From Ignavibacteria bacterium (GTDB lineage: Bacteria > Bacteroidota > Ignavibacteria > Kapaibacteriales > Kapaibacteriaceae), in the NCBI GenBank assembly GCA_016191145.1, contig JACPPD010000004.1, forward strand, positions 62,001 to 126,000: 64,000 nt of DNA. The letters are read 5' to 3'. The position numbers and the translations under genes are program-made. Numbering within the stretch: position 1 is the stretch's first letter; each line of letters opens with the position of its first letter. Shown here piece by piece: positions 15,982 through 25,344 of this stretch. The notes beneath the pieces were generated by a model. It searched no databases and was not told the DNA's origin. It saw nothing but the letters and a program-made list of their open reading frames with translations.

Positions 15982-17244
15982 ATGGATAAGTTCGTTGTCG
16001 AAGGAGACCGACGCCTTCAGGGTACCGTAAAAATTTCCGGTGCAAAGAATGCATCACTTGCACTAATGCCAGCATGCATCCTTGCTCCCGGCTTGTATCG
16101 TCTTACCAATACACCCAACAACAGAGATGTATGGACGTTTAGTCGGCTGCTCGGAGAAATGGGAATTCATGCAGAACTGAATAACGACGAGCTATTTATC
16201 GACTCAACGAACATCACGAGTTTCGAAGCCCCCTACGAACTTGTAAAGCAAATGCGCGCGTCGATTTATGTGCTTGGTCCCTTAGTTGCCAGATTTGGCA
16301 AGGCCCGTGTGTCGCTCCCTGGAGGCTGCAACTTTGGTCCGCGTCCCATCGATCTTCATTTAAAGGGGCTTGAACGGCTTGGCGCGGAGATTGAGGTGGA
16401 AGGCGGATACATCATTGCAAGCAGCAAGAAACTTAGGGGAACACACTTTCACTTCGACGTTTCGAGTGTGGGCGCTTCCGTGAATGTGCTCATGGCAGCA
16501 ACGCTGGCTCATGGCCATACAACGCTAACCAATGTTGCACTCGAGCCGGAGGTGACAGCCCTGGCACACATGCTGACGAAAATGGGCGCGAAGATTGACG
16601 GAATCGGGACAACAACGCTGGAAATAGACGGTGTGGATGATCTTAAGTATGTTGATGAAGAAACAATTCCGGATAGGATAGAAGCTGCAACGTTCCTGAT
16701 TGCCGCCGCAGCAACCAAGGGTGACGCGACTCTCACGAATGTGAATGCCCATCATCTGACTGCCGTTGTGCAGGCTCTGGAAGATTCCGGATGCACAGTT
16801 TATATAACGGGGCAGACAATACGTGTTAGCATGGACAGCAATCCTGAACCCGTTGACATTACAACGGCTCCCTATCCTGGTTATCCAACAGATGCGCAGG
16901 CACAATGGGCTGCCTACATGCTGAATTGCACAGGCGCTGCAAGCATTAGGGACGCGATTTATCCAACAAGGTTTGGATATGTTGCAGAGCTGCATCGCTT
17001 GGGAGCAGACATTGAAATGTCCGATGGATCTTGCCTGGTAAAAGGTGGCGCAAAGCTTACGGGTGCGTCGGTTATGTCGAGCGACCTTCGTGCAAGCGCA
17101 TCGTTAATCATCGCTGCTATGATGGCCTCGGGCAGCTCTGAGATTTTACGTGTCTATCACCTCGATAGAGGATATGAAGCTCTCGAAGTGCGGATGAATG
17201 CACTAGGAGCATCGATTCGTAGGGAACAATATCAAGAGTTTTAG
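15982..17244 (+). CDS. murA: UDP-N-acetylglucosamine 1-carboxyvinyltransferase
   Basis: 420 residues from ATG 15982 (MDKFVVEGDRRLQGTVKISG), which fits the family length; an upstream in-frame ATG at 15871 would add residues that overlie the riboswitch and promoters. Motifs include KISGAKNASL with the substrate-binding Lys and Asn, and SLPGGCNFGPRPIDLH with the catalytic Cys that fosfomycin alkylates. MurA adds enolpyruvate to UDP-GlcNAc, the first committed step of peptidoglycan synthesis in the cytoplasm. The next gene starts 4 bp after the stop, so murA and the EnvC-like cell-wall gene form an operon. Confidence 0.97.
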   Translation: MDKFVVEGDRRLQGTVKISGAKNASLALMPACILAPGLYRLTNTPNNRDVWTFSRLLGEMGIHAELNNDELFIDSTNITSFEAPYELVKQMRASIYVLGPLVARFGKARVSLPGGCNFGPRPIDLHLKGLERLGAEIEVEGGYIIASSKKLRGTHFHFDVSSVGASVNVLMAATLAHGHTTLTNVALEPEVTALAHMLTKMGAKIDGIGTTTLEIDGVDDLKYVDEETIPDRIEAATFLIAAAATKGDATLTNVNAHHLTAVVQALEDSGCTVYITGQTIRVSMDSNPEPVDITTAPYPGYPTDAQAQWAAYMLNCTGAASIRDAIYPTRFGYVAELHRLGADIEMSDGSCLVKGGAKLTGASVMSSDLRASASLIIAAMMASGSSEILRVYHLDRGYEALEVRMNALGASIRREQYQEF

Positions 17245-17248
17245 CAGC

Positions 17249-18445
17249 GTGCACAGAGTTGTTTATCGCTTCTCAATATCATCTGCGCTTGTATTTACAC
17301 TACTTGCATTTCTCGTTCACGCCTTGCCTGCTACTCCACAGTCTCCAATAGCAAAACAGAAAAGGGAATTACAGCGCTTACGACAATCCATAGAACAGAC
17401 GCAACAGAAAATCGATGCGCTGTCGAGAACGGAACACACAACGCGAAGGGCATTGTCTTCGTACCAATGGCAGCGTCATCGCATTGCAACGTTCATTGCA
17501 CAACTTGAAGTCGAACTGAGTGCACTTAAAGATTCTGCCGTTGCTCTCCAACTCGAACTCGAAGCAACGAGAGCTTCGTTGGACGTAGCCGAGAAAGCGT
17601 ATAGCAACGCGTCGTACAACATGTTGCGGTGGAAGGCCGAACACAAAGGACTTACTGATGCGTCGGTTAGGTACGACGCGTTTTTCCGACAGCTAAGTAC
17701 GTCGTTAGCATCGTATCGAAATGAAATGACAACGCTTAAAGACTCTCTTACGTCGCAGGAAAATCTGCTCGAAGAATACGCAACAACTCAGCAGAACATA
17801 ATGGATGCAAAATCTCAGGAGCAGAAGAATCTGAGTGCATCAATAGTCAAGAGTTCAACAGAACTCAATCGGATCCGATCGGACAAGACGAGTTTGACAA
17901 AGCAATTGGAAGAAAGGCGCAAGAGCGTCGCCAAACTTCGGTCTATGATCAGCAAGCTGGTTGCTGAAGAAGCGCGCAGAGCAAGCGAAAGAGCTGCGCG
18001 AAAGAAAACGTCAGGGTCTACCCAGCCCCCTCCCATAACAAGTGCAGTCTCCGGATACCCAGGCAGATCGCTGCCATGGCCTACACGGTCACACTCTATT
18101 CTTCAAGGTTATGGCACATATACAAATCCGACGACGGGAACGGTGTTAGATAATCCGGGGATTGATATTAAAACACCGTCGGGTAGTGAGGTGAAGAGTG
18201 TTGCACCTGGAGATGTGTCGTCGGTTACCTTCCTTCCAGGATTTGGATCGCTCGTCATCGTCGATCACGGCAATGGTATTCGCTCCGTGTATGCGAATCT
18301 ATCGAGCGTATCGGTGACGAAGGGTTCTAAGATTTCGGAAGGCAGCCGAATCGGAACGAGTGGCGAGAACATCGACGGAGAGCTGCTGCATTTTGAATTG
18401 TGGAATGGCCGCTCGCGCCAGAATCCAACTATTTATCTCCGTTGA
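17249..18445 (+). CDS. EnvC/NlpD-like murein hydrolase activator with degenerate LytM domain
   Basis: 398 residues, GTG start 4 bp after murA. A hydrophobic leader (SSALVFTLLAFLVHAL) is followed by a long coiled coil (residues ~30-240) rich in Lys/Glu/Gln, then a C-terminal M23/LytM domain (LPWPTRSHSILQGYG onward). The zinc-binding His of HxGIDI is Asn here (DNPGIDIKTP), and the catalytic HxH-region His in the YAHL motif is also Asn (SVYANLS); only LHFEL and one Asp remain. Like EnvC it probably cannot cleave peptidoglycan and instead activates amidases at division. The coiled coil plus dead LytM layout is the EnvC arrangement. It overlaps the convergent LCP gene by 17 bp. Confidence 0.85.
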   Translation: MHRVVYRFSISSALVFTLLAFLVHALPATPQSPIAKQKRELQRLRQSIEQTQQKIDALSRTEHTTRRALSSYQWQRHRIATFIAQLEVELSALKDSAVALQLELEATRASLDVAEKAYSNASYNMLRWKAEHKGLTDASVRYDAFFRQLSTSLASYRNEMTTLKDSLTSQENLLEEYATTQQNIMDAKSQEQKNLSASIVKSSTELNRIRSDKTSLTKQLEERRKSVAKLRSMISKLVAEEARRASERAARKKTSGSTQPPPITSAVSGYPGRSLPWPTRSHSILQGYGTYTNPTTGTVLDNPGIDIKTPSGSEVKSVAPGDVSSVTFLPGFGSLVIVDHGNGIRSVYANLSSVSVTKGSKISEGSRIGTSGENIDGELLHFELWNGRSRQNPTIYLR

Positions 18446-19637
18446 TTTGATTTTCAACTGTTAGAAGCGCTCGTATTCTGTCGGCAGCTTCAATATCTTT
18501 CCTTCTGCGATACGCATCCTCCAGAAGACCGCACAACCTATTGCGATACTCAATTCTTTTACGATGTTCCGTAATCTGAAGCCAGGCTTTTTGCTGGTAA
18601 GGTCGTCTGAGTATTCTGATGACGGATGTAGCCGATTTTGCGCTGTCGGCAGAAGCCCTTGCAATTAAGGTAAGCAGACGCTGTTCATACGTCGACGCAG
18701 GCTTCACGCTGTCAAGGCCAAGCGCTTTATTTCTGAGGTCGATCTTTCTGTTTAAGGCAGCGATGTTCGATGAATCGAATTGGTATGTGGTAAACTTCGA
18801 CACAACAGGCGGTTCAATCCTAACCCATGCTCTCGATGGATCTTCGTTAAACCCGTGCCTGTTTAACTCAACAAGAATGTATGCGGCATCATCAAACGTC
18901 AAATTGGATTCAACAAGCATCAATGCTGCACGAATAGCAAGGTCCCCTATCACCGTGGTAGATCTCCTAACGTTCTTTAGCATAATCTGACGAATGAATT
19001 CACCCTGATTAAACGACCGCTGAAAGTCTCCGGTAGAGAATGCCTGCCGCGAACGCAGGACCTTGAGGGCCGACGTTGCATTGCTTTTATACCCGAGTAA
19101 TTCTAACAATCCAATTGCCTGCGAAAACCCAAACTCAACCCAATAATCAATGCCGTCCACACCTGTAATTTCCATCACGGCAGCATGATACTGGTTTCGT
19201 CCCCTATTAGCTCTAACATTAGTTAGCTTGTTGTATCCGGTTGAGTCGTCGAATCCGGCATCGGCATACGTATCTCGCGGAATCGAAATGATTTCTATGC
19301 ATCCGGAGTCGAGGAAAAACCGCACCAGATGATTGGCATCTGCATGCATGGTTGGATCGCCGAGTCTGGAGTCGACGCCGGTAATCAACATGTTAACTAC
19401 TCTGCCCTTAGGCTTGGGGAAATTTCCGGACTTAAGCCGAATCGTTGAGTCAGTTAATACAAACGTTTGCGTGTCGATTACGTCGGCACCACTGCCAACG
19501 CGTTCGACATGTGTCGATTCAGCCACTAATGCATCTTCGGGCTTCTGCTGTTGATGCTGCGAACAGGAGCCAAGAATCGTACAGCCTACGATGATGAGCG
19601 TGGCTACTACAGACCGCGACGTTTTGCTTCTTCCCAA
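18429..19637 (-). CDS. LytR-CpsA-Psr (LCP) family protein, probable lipoprotein
   Basis: 402 residues. The N-terminus has a hydrophobic stretch ending ILGSC, a probable lipobox. The LCP domain is recognised by NMLITGVDSRLGDPTMHAD, IEIISIPRDTYAD with the conserved Arg-Asp pair, and the following GVDGIDYWVEFGF segment. LCP enzymes transfer undecaprenyl-linked polymers to peptidoglycan or other acceptors in Gram-positives; in Gram-negatives the role is less defined. The C-terminal ~130 residues are charged, helical and of no family I recognise. The gene overlaps the upstream mazG by 31 bp, so the two are probably co-transcribed. Confidence 0.82.
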   Translation of the reverse strand: MGRSKTSRSVVATLIIVGCTILGSCSQHQQQKPEDALVAESTHVERVGSGADVIDTQTFVLTDSTIRLKSGNFPKPKGRVVNMLITGVDSRLGDPTMHADANHLVRFFLDSGCIEIISIPRDTYADAGFDDSTGYNKLTNVRANRGRNQYHAAVMEITGVDGIDYWVEFGFSQAIGLLELLGYKSNATSALKVLRSRQAFSTGDFQRSFNQGEFIRQIMLKNVRRSTTVIGDLAIRAALMLVESNLTFDDAAYILVELNRHGFNEDPSRAWVRIEPPVVSKFTTYQFDSSNIAALNRKIDLRNKALGLDSVKPASTYEQRLLTLIARASADSAKSATSVIRILRRPYQQKAWLQITEHRKRIEYRNRLCGLLEDAYRRRKDIEAADRIRALLTVENQINGDK

Positions 19638-20368
19638 TGTTCGTCCATTTCCTCGAGGCTCATTGTTGTGAGTTCTCGCTGTTCTTCAGCAACTCGCTTT
19701 TCTATGTATTGAAAGCGATGCATGAATGTGTTAACTGTATTGTGAAGGGCATCTTCGGCGATAACACCCTCGTGCCGTGCGGCATTGACGAGTGCAAACA
19801 ACACATCGCCGAATTCGCGTCGCGTGCCCCCTACATTACCATTCGTTATCTCAACTTTCAGCTCATCCAACTCTTCGTAGACCTTAGCCCATACATCGCG
19901 CTTATCGTGCCAGTCAAACCCAACATTAGCTGCCTTCTCCTGTACCCGCTGCGCTCTCAGCGCGGCAGGCAGAGATTTGGGTACGCCATCGAGAACAGAC
20001 TCTCTGCCCTCTTTGAGTTTTAGCCGCTCCCAATTGTGCAGCACCTTTGTTTCATCTTCGGCAACTTCATCGCCAAAAATGTGTGGATGACGATTAACGA
20101 GCTTGTCGAACTCCTGATTAATTACATCAATCAGTCCAAATGCGCCCCGCTGTTCTGCCATCACGCCATGCATCACTACGTGAAGAAGGAGGTCTCCGAG
20201 TTCTTTGGATAAATCTTCATCCTTACCCGAGGAAATTGCTTCAAGTGTTTCGTAGGCTTCTTCAATCAGCAGATGCGAGATGCTTTCGTGCGTTTGCTTG
20301 ATGTCCCATGGACACTGTTCTCTCAAAATCCAAACCAATCGAATGAAGGCTTGAAATGAGGAAATCAA
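19607..20368 (-). CDS. mazG: Nucleoside triphosphate pyrophosphohydrolase MazG
   Basis: 253 residues with two MazG domains. The first has CPWDIKQTHESISHLLIEEA and ELGDLLLHVVMHG (the ExxE..ExxD metal site); the second has GTRREFGDVLFALVNAARH. MazG hydrolyses NTPs to NMPs and pyrophosphate and helps clear abnormal nucleotides. The only start near the conserved domain is a TTG at 20368, so the start is uncertain by a few codons. Domain content and length agree with full-length family members. Confidence 0.93.
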   Translation of the reverse strand: MISSFQAFIRLVWILREQCPWDIKQTHESISHLLIEEAYETLEAISSGKDEDLSKELGDLLLHVVMHGVMAEQRGAFGLIDVINQEFDKLVNRHPHIFGDEVAEDETKVLHNWERLKLKEGRESVLDGVPKSLPAALRAQRVQEKAANVGFDWHDKRDVWAKVYEELDELKVEITNGNVGGTRREFGDVLFALVNAARHEGVIAEDALHNTVNTFMHRFQYIEKRVAEEQRELTTMSLEEMDEHWEEAKRRGL

Positions 20369-20421
20369 ATCGGCGGCATCAACAGGATATGGGATGGGAG
20401 TTTTGATAGTTCAGGCCATGC

Positions 20422-21402
20422 TTACGCCAAGGGCGTCACATATTTCTGATCGGCAGTCTTCAGTGCTGCGCGAACCCATGTGCCGCGCTCTTCCGCTGTT
20501 TTGCGTACTGCAAGACGCTCCTTATTGCAAGGTCCATCGCCATTGATTACTCTCTTGAATTCGTCCCAATCCGGATCTCCGAAATCCCATAGACCGGTTG
20601 CCGGATCCTTCCTCAGCTCGGAGTCGGGAATGGTCAAGCCTAATTCAAGAATCTTTGGTACATACTGATTGAAAAACTGCTGACGCATTTCGTCGTTAGT
20701 TGCCATTTTTACTTTCCACTTCACAAGCTTTTCTGTGTGAATACTAGCTTTATCGGGTGGACCAAAAAAATGCATGATTGGGCGCCACCATCTATTCAGA
20801 GCTTCCTGCACCATGGTGCGTTGCGTGGGCGTTCCCGTTGCAAGAACTACAACGTTATCGTAGCCATACTTAAGATGAAATGATTCTTCCATGCAGATAC
20901 GTTCCAAAGCTCTGCAGTAGGGGGCATACGATCCCTTTGAGTTCGTCACCTGATTGATAATGGCAGAAGCATCGATTAGCCAGGCAATGATGGCAGTGTC
21001 TGCCCACGTATAAGCCGGATAGTTAAACACGTTCGAATACTTGCTCTTGCCCGAGATCAAATCGTCAATCATTTGCTCGCGCGGTTTCCCCAACGTCTCG
21101 GCAGCGCTGTAAAGAAGCTGCGCATGCCCAACCTCGTCCTGTACCTTTGCCATCAGAGCCATTTTCCGTTTGAAGCCGGGAGCACGCGTAATCCATGTTC
21201 CCTCTGGCAGGGCACCAATAATCTCGGAATGAGCATGCTGCTCAATCATGCGGATGAGCTGACGTCGGTATTCTGTTGGCATCCAATCGTGTGGTTCAAT
21301 TTTTTCGCCGCGATCGATATGTGCTTCAAATTCAGCCAATCGTTCGGGATCTTCCTGAACTTGATCTGTTAAGGGCTCAATGATTGAGAGGTTGCCGTAC
21401 AT
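20422..21402 (-). CDS. paaA: Phenylacetyl-CoA epoxidase subunit A (PaaA)
   Basis: 326 residues of ferritin-like helical fold. The di-iron carboxylate motifs are visible: ExxH in [20 protein letters not shown] and [11 protein letters not shown], preceded by [11 protein letters not shown]. PaaA is the catalytic subunit of the PaaABCE monooxygenase that epoxidises phenylacetyl-CoA using O2. The usual neighbours paaB, C, D and E are absent; the gene stands alone between mazG and an HmuY-like lipoprotein. The remaining subunits must be elsewhere, or the protein has another role. Confidence 0.9.
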   Translation of the reverse strand: MYGNLSIIEPLTDQVQEDPERLAEFEAHIDRGEKIEPHDWMPTEYRRQLIRMIEQHAHSEIIGALPEGTWITRAPGFKRKMALMAKVQDEVGHAQLLYSAAETLGKPREQMIDDLISGKSKYSNVFNYPAYTWADTAIIAWLIDASAIINQVTNSKGSYAPYCRALERICMEESFHLKYGYDNVVVLATGTPTQRTMVQEALNRWWRPIMHFFGPPDKASIHTEKLVKWKVKMATNDEMRQQFFNQYVPKILELGLTIPDSELRKDPATGLWDFGDPDWDEFKRVINGDGPCNKERLAVRKTAEERGTWVRAALKTADQKYVTPLA

Positions 21403-21431
21403 GTTTGTTCTTGGTTATTGGTGTCAGGTAT

Positions 21432-22061
21432 CTACCACTTACCGGACGTTGTTTTTGCGTATCGGAAATGATAGTAGCCGAGTGGTGTATCCAGGGTGGG
21501 TGACGCAGGAGCATCGAGATAAATGCTTGTTACCTGAAATTTGACGTGAACTCCCGATGCTGTTTTGATGAACAGAACTTTATCGGGGCTCGGGCTGATT
21601 GTATGCGTCGAAGCAGTGTAAATAAACATCGCACTGTCGCCGCTTAAAGCTACGGGGATGATTCTTCCTGTCTGCGACGTGTCGTCGGCCGAGAGAAGAC
21701 TGTCGGCTGGAACATCAATTAGATTATCGAAGCGTGAGCTGACAACCGTACCCAGAGTTGTTCCGGATCCAACGGTTCCTGAGTTTAGGAACATATCAAT
21801 CTGACGTGTTTGAGCACCCGGCAGGAATGCCATCTTGATGTCCCATTTAGACGTCAGTGCTTCCGATGGAGGAACGATGCTGTCACCGTCAATTGAATAG
21901 TATAGCCAGCCAACTGTGCTGTCCGGCAGAAGATTCTTCCTTGAGACAACTTTGGCATTACCCTGCTGTGGCTGCGTTGTATTGCTAACGCAGGAGAATA
22001 ATAGAATTACGGCTAGCGAATACAGAATGCTTCGCAAGAAGGCGGGGATTGTAGATTTCAT
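21432..22061 (-). CDS. HmuY-like lipoprotein
   Basis: 209 residues from ATG 22061. A signal peptide ends at ILLFSC, a lipobox. The body follows the HmuY pattern: SKWDIKMAFLPG, then an N-S-G turn (FLNSGTVGSG), then the C-terminal strands VLFIKTASGVHVKFQVTSIY and GYYHFRYAKT. HmuY proteins bind haem at the cell surface in Bacteroidota. Haem ligands cannot be assigned by eye and no haem receptor is adjacent, so function stays open. It lies 29 bp downstream of the lptG-family gene on the same strand. Confidence 0.7.
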   Translation of the reverse strand: MKSTIPAFLRSILYSLAVILLFSCVSNTTQPQQGNAKVVSRKNLLPDSTVGWLYYSIDGDSIVPPSEALTSKWDIKMAFLPGAQTRQIDMFLNSGTVGSGTTLGTVVSSRFDNLIDVPADSLLSADDTSQTGRIIPVALSGDSAMFIYTASTHTISPSPDKVLFIKTASGVHVKFQVTSIYLDAPASPTLDTPLGYYHFRYAKTTSGKW

Positions 22062-22090
22062 AGAACCGCAATTTACCAACTACGTCAATT

Positions 22091-23173
22091 CTATTTACGG
22101 GTAAATAACATTGTGAGAATTGCAGCCACGCCAAACACGATATTGGCACTCCAGCCAATGATTACGGCAGGGATGCTCGTGTTAGCGCCTACTGCCTGAC
22201 TGATCTCAGTAAAAGCTATATAGAAAAATGCCAGAACCATTGCGGCAGCGATATTTACTGCAATGCCTCCACGCCTACGAACAGCGGCAAATGGAACGGC
22301 AATTAAGACAACGATGACGTTGGCAAATGGGAATGCCCACTGAGAGTAGTAATCAATCTCCTGCCGCCGCGTATCCTTGCCCCCTGCCCTCAGCGTCCAA
22401 ATATAATCCTGTAGATCGTCAAATGTCAGCTCGTCAGGATCGCGCTGAAGACGTTGTATTTGTTCGTGCCGGATGGTAAACGGCAGGACGGCATTCTTCA
22501 GCGTTGTAATCGTCATGGAATCGCCGCGAATGTCTCTGCGCATTGCCGAATCTGCTATCCACACCGAAGAAGCGCTATCCCATTTCATCAGCGGTGCATC
22601 GATACGCCATGCAAGGCGAGGTTTATAAATATCAGTAAATTCATCAATCGATACGTTTCTTGCAGTTCGGTTCGTTTCATCATAATATTCTATGGTCGTA
22701 TTTCGCAGCGGATTGTCTCTGAAATACACATTGAACAGCGAATTCCCCCCACGTTCCTGCAAGACGGTACGTTCAAGCCGAATCTTTTTCGTAATCGCCT
22801 GCGGCACAACCCACCCGTTGAAGTATAACTCTCCGAAGCTGACGAATAAAGCTATTCCCATGTAGGGGGCAAGGAAACGCCAAAAACTTTGGCCTAAAGA
22901 TCGCATTGCAGTCACTTCGTTCGACGCTGCCAGCCGTCCTACATTAAACAGCGCAGCCAGAAGAGATGCAACGGGGATAAGCAGCTTTGCAATGTACGGC
23001 AGATAGTAAACATAGTAGCTAATTGCATCGAAGATGCCAACTTTAAGATCGATGAAATTGTCGAGTCGTTCAATTAAGTCGATGATGATGAACAACAGCG
23101 ATAATGCAACAAGCGTAAAGAAGAATGTGCTGATAAACCGTCGCATCAGGTACCGGTCGATAATATTCATCAA
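22091..23173 (-). CDS. lptG: LptF/LptG family LPS export permease
   Basis: 360 residues. The start MNIIDRYLMRRFISTFFFTL is typical of YjgP/YjgQ proteins. There are three N-terminal and three C-terminal transmembrane helices around a periplasmic jellyroll region (residues ~130-270). LptF/G form the membrane part of the LptB2FG ABC transporter that extracts LPS from the inner membrane. The assignment to G rather than F is a guess. It overlaps ftsX by 4 bp. Confidence 0.9.
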   Translation of the reverse strand: MMNIIDRYLMRRFISTFFFTLVALSLLFIIIDLIERLDNFIDLKVGIFDAISYYVYYLPYIAKLLIPVASLLAALFNVGRLAASNEVTAMRSLGQSFWRFLAPYMGIALFVSFGELYFNGWVVPQAITKKIRLERTVLQERGGNSLFNVYFRDNPLRNTTIEYYDETNRTARNVSIDEFTDIYKPRLAWRIDAPLMKWDSASSVWIADSAMRRDIRGDSMTITTLKNAVLPFTIRHEQIQRLQRDPDELTFDDLQDYIWTLRAGGKDTRRQEIDYYSQWAFPFANVIVVLIAVPFAAVRRRGGIAVNIAAAMVLAFFYIAFTEISQAVGANTSIPAVIIGWSANIVFGVAAILTMLFTRK

Positions 23174-24045
23174 CGACCTTTCACTTCGGCTCTGCGTACT
23201 GCATTGATCGACAGGCTCCAGGCGATGGCAAGACCAGGAACGAGCAGCGTGGCTGCAATTAAAGCCACATCTGTACTGCCAACGTATCGCAGCCAGGGTA
23301 AAAGCAAGGTTCCGTTCATCAAAACCACGAGACCGAACACAAATGCACTGGCAAGACCTAAAAACCCAGCAATCACGCCAACAACAAAGTGCGGTGTTGC
23401 CAATGCCGCTCTGTTCGCCCCCAGTAGAGCGCCCAACTCAAGATCACCACCAGCCTGGTGGATTTCCGCAAGGAAGGCATACATCAACGCAATAGAGAAC
23501 ATAATAATACTTAATACTGCTGCGCTGAGTCCCAGAATGGTTAGGTCAGAGCGCCTGGAATCAAGCATGGCCACAAATTCCCTTGGCCACACTACTTCCC
23601 TGACGAGCTCTGGATACTGACGCTCAATTGCCGATGTTAGTAACGAAAGTGAAGGTGTGCGCACGAAATCCGATTTTAAAGTAAGGCGAACAATTGAAGG
23701 TAGTGCAACTACTTCGCGCAGCTCGTTTTCCGCTCCAACTTCTCTTGCAAACATATTCCATAATTCATCGCCAGCAACAAGCCTTGCACTTACAACACCC
23801 GGTATCTGCCGTACCGTGTGAGTGAAATTGGTGGCCGTGCTGTCCGATGCATCACTGTGCAGGAAAATCTCAACCCTGACGTTTTCAGCCTGTGCATCAA
23901 CTTCGCGCCACACGGCAAGTATCCAGCTTGCACCTGCAATGCACCACACAGATCCTGTGAAGGCAACAAGGACCATGCGCAGAACAGGCCACTTTCGCCG
24001 TTTCATAAGCGCTCCGGATGCCATTTTTTGAAACCACAACCTCAT
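23170..24045 (-). CDS. ftsX: FtsX-like permease
   Basis: 291 residues. One N-terminal transmembrane helix, a periplasmic domain with the FtsX pattern (VRVEIFLHSDASDSTATNFT, IPGVVSARLV, LPSIVRLTLK), and three C-terminal helices (SAAVLSIIMFSIALMYAF, VVGVIAGFLGLASAFVFGLV and the last). FtsX works with the ATPase FtsE at the division site to activate periplasmic hydrolases. No ftsE is in the window. It overlaps both neighbours by 4 bp, within a lptG-ftsX-flippase run. Confidence 0.88.
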   Translation of the reverse strand: MRLWFQKMASGALMKRRKWPVLRMVLVAFTGSVWCIAGASWILAVWREVDAQAENVRVEIFLHSDASDSTATNFTHTVRQIPGVVSARLVAGDELWNMFAREVGAENELREVVALPSIVRLTLKSDFVRTPSLSLLTSAIERQYPELVREVVWPREFVAMLDSRRSDLTILGLSAAVLSIIMFSIALMYAFLAEIHQAGGDLELGALLGANRAALATPHFVVGVIAGFLGLASAFVFGLVVLMNGTLLLPWLRYVGSTDVALIAATLLVPGLAIAWSLSINAVRRAEVKGR

Positions 24046-25343
24046 GATGCCTGAAATTTATTTATTACTGCCTTACGCACATCCTGAACAGCTCGCATCA
24101 GTGCATTTAGTGGAAAATGCACCGACTTTCTTACATAGGCAGTGCACAGCAAACCAACTACGATGGAGTTTGCAACAAGCCCAAGACCGATGTAGTTCTG
24201 CAACCCAAGAAATGCGGTGACAAAGAGAGTTGACATGCCAACAACAAGTCCTATTGCCGAAAACTTAACAACTACTGTGCTGTGACCCATGGCCTGTATG
24301 ATGGAGGACATCAGCGTAAACGGCATTCCCAGAGCAGCAAGAATTAGAATGTTAAAGTGTCCAACCGAAGCCGAATATTTCTCGCCAAGAAGCGGAACTA
24401 TAAGAGAACTTCCGCCTAGCTCGAGAATTACAAGCGCAATCACGGTAGGGATGAGCGTTACACTGATAGCCTTTGTAACCAAAATCTGAAGATCTTCTGT
24501 GCGATGCTGTGTGATCATACGAACCGATGCTGGATATAGCAACGAAACAACTGCATCAAAAGCCTGCTCGAAGAATCGATATAGATTTTTAGCAAGATTG
24601 TAAACTCCCACAACACCTACACCAAAAAAGGCTGCGATAACTAACACGTCGAGCTGACGCGGCGTACTGTTCAATGCTCCTGCTACGGCCATGGGAATCC
24701 CGTACCGCAGGTAGTCCCGGAACGTTATCGAACCCTTCCAATTAAACCGCAGCTCCTTTCGGGTGAAATATAGCGCACCAAGTGAACTTGCCGCCATTCC
24801 TGCAAAGTCAATTTGTATAATATCTTCCAGCGTGTGCAGGGAGTCGGTATTGATAGCCCATGCCGTCATAATCGTGCGCACTAAAAACCAAATGAGGTCT
24901 ATGATGAACAGATCCCTCATCCGCATTTCGCGATAGATTAATTTCAGACAGAACATTCGTGGAAGAGTGAGCAGGCAATACAACGGCAGCATGGTTGCCA
25001 CCTTTACGAATTGCTTCTCGCGAAATAAATCTGAAAGGGGCTGCTGCAACGCCAGGACAAGAAGAGAGGAAACTGCCAGGACTGTTGCATGTATCACAAG
25101 GCCCATGGCATTGATGCGTTTCCTTTCCGTTGGGTCAGTACCAAATTGGATTAGCCCATTCAAAGCCGATCCATCGGAAATCAGCATGATCCACGTGTTC
25201 AGGGCAACCAGCAAGGCAAAAACACCATACACATTTGGCGCCAACGCCTGGATTTGCCACAACTGCACAAGACCATACAAAACGTACAGGCCCTTGTCGG
25301 CAAGCGACCATGTGATTTTGCCAAGGTGCGAACGAAGCTTCAT
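24042..25343 (-). CDS. Polysaccharide/oligosaccharide flippase (Wzx/MOP family)
   Basis: 433 residues with about 12 predicted transmembrane segments and the RfbX/PST family opening (LGKITWSLADKGLYVLYGLV). Motifs include RYGIPMAVAGALNSTPRQLD and FGVGVVGVYNLAKNLYRF in the middle. Such proteins flip lipid-linked glycans across the inner membrane. It forms part of a surface-polysaccharide block with the heparinase-like gene 1 bp upstream and asnB beyond. Confidence 0.85.
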   Translation of the reverse strand: MKLRSHLGKITWSLADKGLYVLYGLVQLWQIQALAPNVYGVFALLVALNTWIMLISDGSALNGLIQFGTDPTERKRINAMGLVIHATVLAVSSLLVLALQQPLSDLFREKQFVKVATMLPLYCLLTLPRMFCLKLIYREMRMRDLFIIDLIWFLVRTIMTAWAINTDSLHTLEDIIQIDFAGMAASSLGALYFTRKELRFNWKGSITFRDYLRYGIPMAVAGALNSTPRQLDVLVIAAFFGVGVVGVYNLAKNLYRFFEQAFDAVVSLLYPASVRMITQHRTEDLQILVTKAISVTLIPTVIALVILELGGSSLIVPLLGEKYSASVGHFNILILAALGMPFTLMSSIIQAMGHSTVVVKFSAIGLVVGMSTLFVTAFLGLQNYIGLGLVANSIVVGLLCTAYVRKSVHFPLNALMRAVQDVRKAVINKFQAS

Positions 25344-25344
25344 C

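Noticed and set aside
15842-16075. N-terminal extension of the TonB receptor frame
   Set aside because: The extra codons overlie the TPP aptamer and murA; the signal peptide begins exactly at 15841.
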